A DNA stretch of 64,000 nucleotides. Source: Pyxidicoccus fallax (GTDB lineage Bacteria > Myxococcota > Myxococcia > Myxococcales > Myxococcaceae). Shown in pieces: positions 1 to 7,369 of this stretch (position 1 is its first letter; each line of letters opens with the position of its first letter). The notes under the pieces were generated by a model. It ran no database searches and was not told the origin of the DNA. It saw only the letters and a list, made by a program, of their open reading frames with translations. The translations under genes and the position numbers were made by a program. The stretch is from positions 1 through 64,000 of the forward strand of contig NZ_JABBJJ010000010.1 in NCBI RefSeq assembly GCF_012933655.1. The letters run 5' to 3'.

Positions 1-2
1 CG

Positions 3-3000
3 CACCAGGAGGTGCCCTTCGAGAGGCTGGTGGAGGAGCTGCAGCCCGAGCGCGACATGAGCCGCGGCCCGCTCTTCCAGGTGATGTTCGTGCTGCAGAA
101 CGCGCCGGGCGGAGCGGTGAAGCTGCCAGGGCTGACGCTGGAGGCGGCCGAGTCGTCGGGCAAGACGGCCAAGTTCGACCTCACCCTCGGCATGGGTGAG
201 TCGGAAGAAGGGCTCTCCGGAGGCCTGGAGTTCAACAGCGACCTGTTCGAGCCGGAGACGGTGGAGCGGCTGCTGGGGCATCTGCGGGTGCTGGTGGAGG
301 CAGCGGTCGCGAGGCCCGAGACGCGCCTGGCGGATCTGCCGTTGATGGGTGAGGAGGAGCAGCGCCGGCTCGTGTCCGAGTGGAGCGGGACGCGAGTGGA
401 GTACCCGCGCGAGGCGGGCCTGCACGAGCTGTTCGAAGCGCAGGTACAGAGGACGCCGGAAGCGGTCGCGGTGGAGTACGCGGGCCAGCGGCTGACGTAC
501 GCGCAGCTCAACCAGCGCGCCAACCAGCTCGGGCATCACCTGAGGGGCATGGGAGTGGGCCCCGAGGTGCGCGTGGGGCTGTGCGTGGAACGCTCGCTGG
601 ATCTGGTGGTGAGCGTGCTGGGTATCCTGAAGGCGGGCGGTGTGTACGTGCCGCTGGATGCCAGCTACCCGGTGGAACGGCTGGCCTGGATGCGGCGCGA
701 AGCCGGTGTGGCCCTGTTGGTCGCGCAGGAGTCGCTGCTCAACAAGCTCGCGCTGCCGGATGGCGAAGCCGTGGTGCGCGTGGATACCGACTGGCAGGCG
801 CGCATCGCTCGCCAGCCGGACAGCAATCCGCGTCCCGTTGTGGGTGGCGACAACCTGGCGTACGTGATGTTCACGTCGGGAAGCACGGGCAAGCCGAAGG
901 GCGTGGGCGTGCCGCACCGGGCGGTGGCTCGGCTGGTGCTGAGCAACGCGGGAGTCCAGGGAGCTGCGGGAACGGGCCTCATGGCCACCGGTGTGAGCAC
1001 CGGCTCCGCTACTGACGCGGCAGCCGACTACGCGCACTTCGGACCGGAGGAGGTGTGGCTGCAGCTGGCGCCCATCTCGTTCGACGCTTCGACGCTGGAA
1101 GTCTGGGGTGCGCTGCTGCATGGCGCGAAGCTGGTGGTGTACCCGGCGGGCACTCCGTCGCTGGAGGAATTGGGCCGTGCGCTGGGCGAGTCTGGCATCA
1201 CGTCCCTGTGGCTGACGGCGGCCCTCTTCGAGCAGATGCAGGCGAGGCAGCCCGAAGCGCTGGCGCGAGTGAAGCAGGTGCTCGCGGGTGGCGACGTGCT
1301 GCCGGTGACGCGAGTGAAGGAGCGGCTGGCCTCTGGAAACGTGCTCATCAACGGGTACGGCCCGACGGAGAACACGACCTTCTCCGCGTGCTACCGCATG
1401 GAGGGAGTGGAGGAGCTGGGCGCCTCGGTGCCTATCGGCCGTCCCATCACGAATACGTCCGCGTACGTGCTGGACGCCTCCCTGCGCCCGGTCCCGGTGG
1501 GAGTGCCGGGCGAGCTGTACGTGGGAGGAGAGGGCCTGGCGGTAGGGTACGTGGGCCGGCCGGAGCTGACGGCCGAGCGCTTCGTGCCCAACCCGTTCGG
1601 CGACGGAGAGCGGCTGTACCGCACGGGCGACCAGGTGCGCTGGAGGAAGAACGGCACGCTGGAGTTCCTCGGCCGCAACGACACGCAGGTGAAGGTGCGC
1701 GGCTTCCGAATCGAGCCGGGCGAGGTGGAGACGGCGCTGGCGCAGCACGCGGGCGTCAGTGAGGCCGCCGTCGTGGCGCGGGAGGACGGAGCCGAAGGCA
1801 AGCGGCTGGTGGCGTACGTGACGGCGAAGGAGGGCGCGGCACTGGACGTGGCCACGCTGCGCACGCACCTGAAGCAGCGGCTGCCGGAGTACATGGTGCC
1901 GTCCGCGTACGTGGTGCTGGACGTGCTGCCACTCACACCCAACGGCAAGGTGGACCGCAAGGCCCTGCCTACGCCGGAGAGCGCGTCCGAAATCCACAGG
2001 CATGAGTACGTCGCACCCCGCACGCCGGTGGAGGAAGTGCTGGCCAGCCTGTGGTCGGAGGTGCTGCGTCAGGACAGGGTGGGCGTGCGCGACGACTTCT
2101 TCGCGCTGGGTGGCCACTCACTGCTCGCGACGCAGCTCGTGTCGCGGGTGCGTGAGTCCTTCCAGGTGGAGCTGCCGCTGCGCGAACTGTTCGAGTCGCC
2201 GACGATCGCGCAGCTGGCCCTCCGCATCGAGAGCGCACGTGCCATCACCGGGGGAACGCAGGCGCCGCCTTTGAAGCCCGCGCCTCGCGATGGCGCGCCG
2301 CCGCTGTCCTTCGCGCAGCAGCGCCTGTGGTTCCTGGAGCAGCTAGAACCGGGGAGCACCGTCTACAACGTGCCCTCGGCGGTGCGACTGTCCGGCTCGC
2401 TGGACGCAGGCGCCCTGGAGCACGCCTTCCACGAGCTGGTCCGCCGCCACGAGTCGCTGCGCACGACCTTCCAGGTCATGGGTGGCGCTCCCGTGCAGAT
2501 CATCGACCCGCGGGGCCGCGCACGGCTCGACGTGGTGGACCTGTGCCACCTCTCCGAGTCCGAGCGCGAGGCGGAAGCGCGTCGGCGGGCCCTGGAAGAA
2601 TCCCAGCGCCCGTTCGACCTGGAGCGGGGCCCTCTCCTGAGGACGACGCTCCTGAAGCTGTCGGACCAGGAGCACGTGCTCGTCCTGGTGATGCACCACA
2701 TCATCTCCGACGGCTGGTCCATGGGACTCCTGGTCCAGGAACTCGCACAGCTCTACGCGGCGTTCTCCCAGTCGTTGCCGTCTCCGCTGCCGGAGCTGCC
2801 GCTCCAGTACGCGGACTACGCCATCTGGCAGCGCGGCTGGCTGAGCGGTGACGTGCTGGACGCTCAGCTGGGCTACTGGAAGCAGCAGCTCGACGGCGCA
2901 CCCCGGCTGCTGGAGCTGCCCACGGACCTGCCTCGGCCGGCGGTGCAGTCCCTGGAGGGAGCCTTCGCGCCGTTCTCGCTGGGCCGCGAGCTGTCCGAGG

Positions 3001-6000
3001 CCGTGAAGGCGCTCGGCCGCCGCGAGGGCGTGACGCCGTTCATGGTGTTGCTGGCGGCGTTCCAGGCCGTGCTGGCGCGTTACTCGGGCCAGGAGGACAT
3101 CTGCGTCGGCTCGCCCATCGCGGGCCGCACGCGCGGCGAGACGGAGGGCCTCATCGGCTTCTTCGTCAACACGCTGGTGCTCCGCACGCGGCTGGACGGC
3201 AATCCCTCGTTCCGCGAGATGCTCGCCCGCGTGCGCGAGGTGACGCTCGGTGCCTACGCGCACCAGGACGTACCCTTCGAGAAGCTCGTCGAGGAGCTGC
3301 GTCCCGAGCGCAGCCTGAGTCACTCGCCGCTGTTCCAGGTGATGCTCACCCTCGACAGCACGCCCAAGGCGGCGGGGCAGGGGATGTCCGGCCTGACGCT
3401 CCAGCCCGTGGAGGTGGAGCACCGGGTGGCGCGGTTCGACCTCACGCTCGGTCTGGCCGACGGCGAGGACGGACTCACTGGAGGCCTGGAGTACAGCACC
3501 GCCCTGTTCGAGCGCGCGACCGTGGAGCGGCTGCTCGGCCACCTGAAGGCGCTGCTCGAAGGGGCCATCGCCCGGCCGGAGCAGTCCGTCTTCGCGGTGC
3601 CCCTGCTGCGCGACGACGAGAAGCGGCGGCTGCTGGTGGAGTGGAACGACACCGGCTCGGCGGGTCCGGCGGACGCGTGCATCCACACGCTCGTGGAGCG
3701 CCAGGTGTCCGCCACGCCGGACGCGGTGGCGGTGAGGGCCGGCGCGGTGGCGCTGACGTACCGCGAGCTCGACCTGCGGGCCAACCGGCTGGCGCATCAC
3801 CTGCGCGGACTCGGCGTGGGGCCGGAGGTCCGGGTGGGCCTGTGCATCGAGCGCACGGAGGACCTGGTGGTGGCGGTGCTGGGCATCCTCAAGGCGGGCG
3901 GCGCGTACGTGCCGTTGGATCCCGCGTACCCGCGCCAGCGGCTCGCGTACATGCTGGAGGACGCGAAGCCGCGGGTGCTCGTGGGACAGCGGCGGCTCCT
4001 GGAGTCGCTGCCCCCGTCGGAGGCGGCCTGGGTGGCGCTCGATGAGGCGCACACCCTGGCGTCCGCGCGCGGGGACGCACCGGTCTCCGGCGTCGCTCCG
4101 GACCATCTGGCCTACGTGCTGTTCACGTCGGGCAGCACGGGACGCCCCAAGGGCGTGGCGCTGGAGCACCGGAGCGCGGTGGCCTTCCTGCGCTGGACGG
4201 CCCGCGCCTTCGCGGCGGCTGAGCTGGCCGGCGTGCTGGCCTCCACCTCGCTCAACTTCGACCTGTCCGTCTTCGAGCTGTTCGCTCCGCTGACGCGCGG
4301 TGGCGCGGTGGTGGTGGCGAGGAACGCGCTCGAGCTGCCGTCGCTTCCGGCGGCGGACCGGGTGACGCTCATCAACACGGTTCCGTCGGCCATGGCGGAG
4401 CTGGTGCGCGCCAACGCGGTGCCGGGCTCGGTGAGGACGGTGAACCTGGCCGGCGAGCCGCTGGCCAACTCGCTGGTGCAGGCCATCCACCAGGCGGCGC
4501 CCGGCGTGGAGCGCGTGCTCAACCTGTACGGGCCCACGGAGGACACGACGTACTCGACGTGGACGGTGGCGCCCCGGGGCGCGCGGCGGGAGCCGACGCT
4601 CGGCAGGCCGCTGGATGGAACGCGCGCGTACGTGCTGGATGCGCTGGGGCAGCCGGTGCCCCAGGGCGTGGCCGGCGAGCTGTACCTGGCCGGCGCGGGC
4701 CTGGCGCGCGGCTACGTGGACCGGCCGGAGCTGACGGCCGAGCGCTTCGTGCCGGACCCGTTCAGCCAGGAGCCCGGAGCGCGGCTGTACCGGACCGGAG
4801 ACCGGGTGCGGTGGCTGCCGGAGGGCGTGCTCCAGTACCTCGGCCGCATCGACCAGCAGGTGAAGGTGCGCGGCTTCCGCATCGAGCTGGGCGAGGTCGA
4901 GGCCGCGCTGCGCCAGCAGCCGGACGTGCGCGACGCGGTGGTGCTGGCGCGTGAGGGCCGGCTGGTGGCCTACGTCGTGGCCCGGTCGGGCGGGGCGCTC
5001 GACGCGGCGGAGCTGCGGCGGTTCGTGAAGGAGCGGGTACCTGACTTCATGGTGCCCGCGGCCTTCGTGACGCTGGACGCGCTGCCGCTGACGCCCAATG
5101 GCAAGGTGGACCGCAAGGCGCTTCCGGCGCCGGAGGTCCGCTCGGAGCCGGCGCGTGCCTACGTGCCGCCGCGCGACGAGGTGGAGCTGCTGCTCGCGCG
5201 AATCTGGGAGGAGCTGCTGGGCGTCGGGCCCATCGGCATCCACTCGGACTTCTTCGAGCTGGGCGGACACTCGCTCCTGGCCATGCGGATGATGTCGCTC
5301 ATCCGCGAGCGCCTGGGACGGAGCCTGCCCGTGGTGTCGCTGTTCCAGTCGGGCACGCTGGAGGAGCTGGCGGCGCGCCTGCGCGAGGCGCCGGGGCACC
5401 TGTCACCGCTGGTGCCGCTCACCACGGGAGGCTCGCGCCGTCCGTTCTTCAGCGTCCACCCGGTCAGCGGCAACGTCCTGCCGTACCTGGAGCTGGCGCG
5501 CGCGCTGGGGCCGGAGCAGCCGTTCTACGCGTTCCAGTCGCCCGGCATCGACGGAGAGGGCACTCCGCTGGAGACGGTGGAGGCGCTGGCGGCGCGCTAC
5601 GTGGAGGAGCTGCGCGCGGTCCAACCGTCCGGCCCGTACCGGTTGGGAGGCTGGTCGCTGGGAGGCGTCGTGGCCTTCGAGATGGCGCGGCAGCTGGAGC
5701 AGCGAGGGGAGCGGGTGGAGCAGCTCGTGCTCATCGACGCGTATGCCTTCGACCAGCGTCCGCCGGAGGGGGCAGGGGAGTCGTGGCTCGCGGCCCGGTT
5801 CGTGGAGTTCACGGCGCGGCTCGTCGGACTGCCCGTGCCGGAGCTCCGCGAGGAGGAGGTGCCCGGAGGCGATGCGCTGCTGAGTCGCTTGCTGGAGGCG
5901 GGCCGCAACGCCGGTGTCCTGGCGCGCGGCGTGGGCCTGGAGCAGCTCCGCGCGCTGTACCGAGTCTTCGCGAGCAACCTCCGTGCGCTCTGGGACTACC

Positions 6001-6188
6001 AGCCCGGTGCCTACGGTGGTCGTGTCACCCTGGTTCGCGCCAGTGAGACACAGGTGCCCACGGGGCCGGATGGTGGCTGGGCGATGCTCGCGGCCGGAGG
6101 CGTGGAGGTGCACGAGCTTCCGGGTGACCACCACTCCGTCCTCCACGCGCCGAGCGTGGAGCTGCTCGCGAGGAAGATTCAGGAGTGA
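3..6188 (+). CDS. Non-ribosomal peptide synthetase, 3' part (C-end, A-PCP-C-A-PCP-TE)
   Basis: This is the C-terminal part of a multimodular NRPS. The frame is open to the left edge (His-Gln-Glu-Val-Pro-Phe-Glu is C-domain sequence), so the true start lies outside the window. Counting from the GTG at 12, the order is: end of a C domain (1-125), A1 (135-660, FTSGSTGKPKG near 290), PCP1 (Ser703 in LGGHSLL), an LCL-like C domain (HHIISDG near 895), A2 (FTSGSTGRPKG near 1375), PCP2 (LGGHSLL near 1754) and a type I thioesterase (GWSLGG near 1882, His in GDHHSVL near 2042). My alignment to GrsA gives an A1 pocket of D-A-L-W-L-G-G-T-F, close to Val-type codes, and an A2 pocket of D-L-F-N-N-A-L-T-Y, a pattern I associate with Ala or Gly. 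It should activate two amino acids, join them to an upstream peptide and release the product through the TE. A1 has an unusual insert after A3. Confidence 0.95.
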   Translation, partial: HQEVPFERLVEELQPERDMSRGPLFQVMFVLQNAPGGAVKLPGLTLEAAESSGKTAKFDLTLGMGESEEGLSGGLEFNSDLFEPETVERLLGHLRVLVEAAVARPETRLADLPLMGEEEQRRLVSEWSGTRVEYPREAGLHELFEAQVQRTPEAVAVEYAGQRLTYAQLNQRANQLGHHLRGMGVGPEVRVGLCVERSLDLVVSVLGILKAGGVYVPLDASYPVERLAWMRREAGVALLVAQESLLNKLALPDGEAVVRVDTDWQARIARQPDSNPRPVVGGDNLAYVMFTSGSTGKPKGVGVPHRAVARLVLSNAGVQGAAGTGLMATGVSTGSATDAAADYAHFGPEEVWLQLAPISFDASTLEVWGALLHGAKLVVYPAGTPSLEELGRALGESGITSLWLTAALFEQMQARQPEALARVKQVLAGGDVLPVTRVKERLASGNVLINGYGPTENTTFSACYRMEGVEELGASVPIGRPITNTSAYVLDASLRPVPVGVPGELYVGGEGLAVGYVGRPELTAERFVPNPFGDGERLYRTGDQVRWRKNGTLEFLGRNDTQVKVRGFRIEPGEVETALAQHAGVSEAAVVAREDGAEGKRLVAYVTAKEGAALDVATLRTHLKQRLPEYMVPSAYVVLDVLPLTPNGKVDRKALPTPESASEIHRHEYVAPRTPVEEVLASLWSEVLRQDRVGVRDDFFALGGHSLLATQLVSRVRESFQVELPLRELFESPTIAQLALRIESARAITGGTQAPPLKPAPRDGAPPLSFAQQRLWFLEQLEPGSTVYNVPSAVRLSGSLDAGALEHAFHELVRRHESLRTTFQVMGGAPVQIIDPRGRARLDVVDLCHLSESEREAEARRRALEESQRPFDLERGPLLRTTLLKLSDQEHVLVLVMHHIISDGWSMGLLVQELAQLYAAFSQSLPSPLPELPLQYADYAIWQRGWLSGDVLDAQLGYWKQQLDGAPRLLELPTDLPRPAVQSLEGAFAPFSLGRELSEAVKALGRREGVTPFMVLLAAFQAVLARYSGQEDICVGSPIAGRTRGETEGLIGFFVNTLVLRTRLDGNPSFREMLARVREVTLGAYAHQDVPFEKLVEELRPERSLSHSPLFQVMLTLDSTPKAAGQGMSGLTLQPVEVEHRVARFDLTLGLADGEDGLTGGLEYSTALFERATVERLLGHLKALLEGAIARPEQSVFAVPLLRDDEKRRLLVEWNDTGSAGPADACIHTLVERQVSATPDAVAVRAGAVALTYRELDLRANRLAHHLRGLGVGPEVRVGLCIERTEDLVVAVLGILKAGGAYVPLDPAYPRQRLAYMLEDAKPRVLVGQRRLLESLPPSEAAWVALDEAHTLASARGDAPVSGVAPDHLAYVLFTSGSTGRPKGVALEHRSAVAFLRWTARAFAAAELAGVLASTSLNFDLSVFELFAPLTRGGAVVVARNALELPSLPAADRVTLINTVPSAMAELVRANAVPGSVRTVNLAGEPLANSLVQAIHQAAPGVERVLNLYGPTEDTTYSTWTVAPRGARREPTLGRPLDGTRAYVLDALGQPVPQGVAGELYLAGAGLARGYVDRPELTAERFVPDPFSQEPGARLYRTGDRVRWLPEGVLQYLGRIDQQVKVRGFRIELGEVEAALRQQPDVRDAVVLAREGRLVAYVVARSGGALDAAELRRFVKERVPDFMVPAAFVTLDALPLTPNGKVDRKALPAPEVRSEPARAYVPPRDEVELLLARIWEELLGVGPIGIHSDFFELGGHSLLAMRMMSLIRERLGRSLPVVSLFQSGTLEELAARLREAPGHLSPLVPLTTGGSRRPFFSVHPVSGNVLPYLELARALGPEQPFYAFQSPGIDGEGTPLETVEALAARYVEELRAVQPSGPYRLGGWSLGGVVAFEMARQLEQRGERVEQLVLIDAYAFDQRPPEGAGESWLAARFVEFTARLVGLPVPELREEEVPGGDALLSRLLEAGRNAGVLARGVGLEQLRALYRVFASNLRALWDYQPGAYGGRVTLVRASETQVPTGPDGGWAMLAAGGVEVHELPGDHHSVLHAPSVELLARKIQE

Positions 6189-6196
6189 TGGCACAG

Positions 6197-6225
6197 AGGC
6201 GGCGGGTTCGGTTCCCGCCGCCTCC
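6197..6225 (+). terminator. Hairpin after NRPS stop, also an att-like sequence
   Basis: An 11-bp perfect stem (gaggcggcggg / cccgccgcctc) with a TTCGGTT loop begins nine bases after the NRPS stop codon. No T-run follows, so it is at best an atypical terminator. The 3' arm and loop differ at only one position from the tRNA-like repeat at 25962-25985, so the hairpin may instead be an attachment-site relic. Confidence 0.55.
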
Positions 6226-6288
6226 AATGAAAGCAACCCGCCGCTCTGAGCCCGGCCAGCCCGCCTGCCGGAACTGAGCCCTCGGCGG

Positions 6289-6507
6289 GGCTGGGACAAC
6301 TGGCAGACGGCGCAGTAACGGTCGCTCCAGTGGGCGAACAACGAGCCCAACGCCCACGGCAGCCAGGACGAGGTCTGGTACGGCCGCTTCGATATTCCGC
6401 CGTACATCTCGTTCAGCACCATCCAGTTCGCCTTCTACGTGGATGACGCGTCCGGCAACCGCACCTGGAACAACAACAACGGGCAGAACTTCGTCGTGTA
6501 CCGCTGA
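6289..6507 (+). pseudogene. Remnant of a starch/carbohydrate-binding domain C-terminus
   Basis: The frame codons starting at 6289 read a recognisable carbohydrate-binding-module end: GWDNWQTAQ, a TAA stop at 6316-6318, then WANNEPNAHGSQDEVWYGRF, followed by IQFAFYVDDASGN and TWNNNNGQNFVVYR before TGA at 6505. The IQFAFYV...NNNGQN pattern is typical of CBM25-like starch-binding domains at the ends of secreted amylases and related exoenzymes. The internal stop and the absence of any catalytic region or start upstream show it is a broken fragment. The domain family assignment is from memory of the pattern. The rest of 6226-6946 shows nothing else convincing apart from the hairpin at 6797. Confidence 0.6.
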
Positions 6508-6796
6508 GCCGCGCCTGGCTCCGGGCTCGAGCGTCTCGAGGACCGCGCCGCGTTCTCGTTCTACCCTGACCGGCCGCGTAGGCCATGCCGCCGTGCCCTC
6601 CGTCACTGCAGGGCGCACGCCGCGCGCAGGAAGAGGGTGAGGACGTCCGAGAGGAGCCTCACGTCCTTGAGCAGCACCCACCGTCCAGGTGAAGGCTCAT
6701 GTCTTTCATTGGCCACGCGTCCCACTCCCCTGGTTTGATTTTTGATTGAAGGAGGGACGACCCTGGGGGCCGTTCATGAAAACCCATCGCGGCGCT

Positions 6797-6843
6797 CCTC
6801 CTGGATCGGTTTCTTCACGGACTCCAGGAGGTCCGATTTTTTT
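6797..6843 (+). terminator. Hairpin with T-run (copy 1 of a paired repeat)
   Basis: A 9-bp stem (cctcctgga / tccaggagg) is followed by tccga and a run of seven T at 6837-6843, which fits a rho-independent terminator on the plus strand. Its loop and arms nearly match the hairpin at 7269-7309: the two share cggt-tcttcacggactccagga. Confidence 0.55.
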
Positions 6844-6946
6844 GGGGTTTGACCTGCCATTGGTTCCAGGCAGTATGCGCCGGACTGTCCTCGTCTTCCG
6901 GACAGCCGTTGAGCCGCAGTGGTGCCACTTCAACCCGAGAGACGTC

Positions 6947-7252
6947 ATGAACCTGCTCCGCCGCTCCCTGCTCCTGATCCCCGCCCTCTTCCTCGCGCCG
7001 CTGTCCGCCAGCGCGGCGGCTCCCTACTACCCGTACTGTGACTACAAGTGCGTCGGCCAGTGGGAGTGCAGCACCCCGTGCTGGGACTTCGACAGGACCA
7101 TCACCACGTGCGGAGAGTACTTCGGCGTTTGCGATGGCCTGACGGCGCAGCCGTCCGAGGTGCAGGCCTTCGTGCAACCGGAGGCCGCCCAGCAGGAGAC
7201 CGATGACGCGGCGCTCATCTGCCGCGCTCCCGTCGAGCAGGCCCAGGGCTGA
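6947..7252 (+). CDS. Small secreted cysteine-rich protein
   Basis: I do not recognise the family. The 101-residue product starts with a Sec signal peptide (MNLLRRSLLLIPALFLAPLS, cleavage near ASA-AAP). The first half of the mature part is Cys-rich (CDYKC, WECSTPC, TTCGEYFGVC), with one more Cys near the end (LICRA), giving seven in total. The odd number leaves one Cys unpaired or makes a dimer possible. The tail is acidic and Gln-rich. I chose the ATG at 6947 because the signal peptide begins there; the longer upstream reading is unlike coding sequence. The gene sits alone between two copies of a hairpin repeat, so it is probably a single-gene transcription unit exported to the periplasm or outside. 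Confidence 0.65.
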   Translation: MNLLRRSLLLIPALFLAPLSASAAAPYYPYCDYKCVGQWECSTPCWDFDRTITTCGEYFGVCDGLTAQPSEVQAFVQPEAAQQETDDAALICRAPVEQAQG

Positions 7253-7268
7253 TCACCCATCGCGGTCA

Positions 7269-7309
7269 CTCATTCCTGGAGCGGTGTCTTCACGGACTCC
7301 AGGAATGAG
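7269..7309 (+). terminator. 13-bp-stem hairpin after the small secreted gene (copy 2)
   Basis: A perfect 13-bp stem (ctcattcctggag / ctccaggaatgag) with a 15-base loop lies 16 bases after the stop codon, followed by gtttt. It is positioned as the terminator of the gene ending at 7252. It is also the second copy of an approximately 48-bp imperfect direct repeat (6782-6829 and 7255-7303). Confidence 0.6.
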
Positions 7310-7369
7310 GTTTTGATCTGTCTCCGAACACTCGAGAGCTGCCGCTGCCCGGCGTGCTGCCGGTGTGCC

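Noticed and set aside
2343-5399. A 1018-codon open frame on the minus strand across the NRPS
   Set aside because: It is the shadow of the NRPS coding frame in GC-rich DNA, with Arg/Gln/His-rich composition and no domain. The plus-strand frame has complete NRPS motifs.
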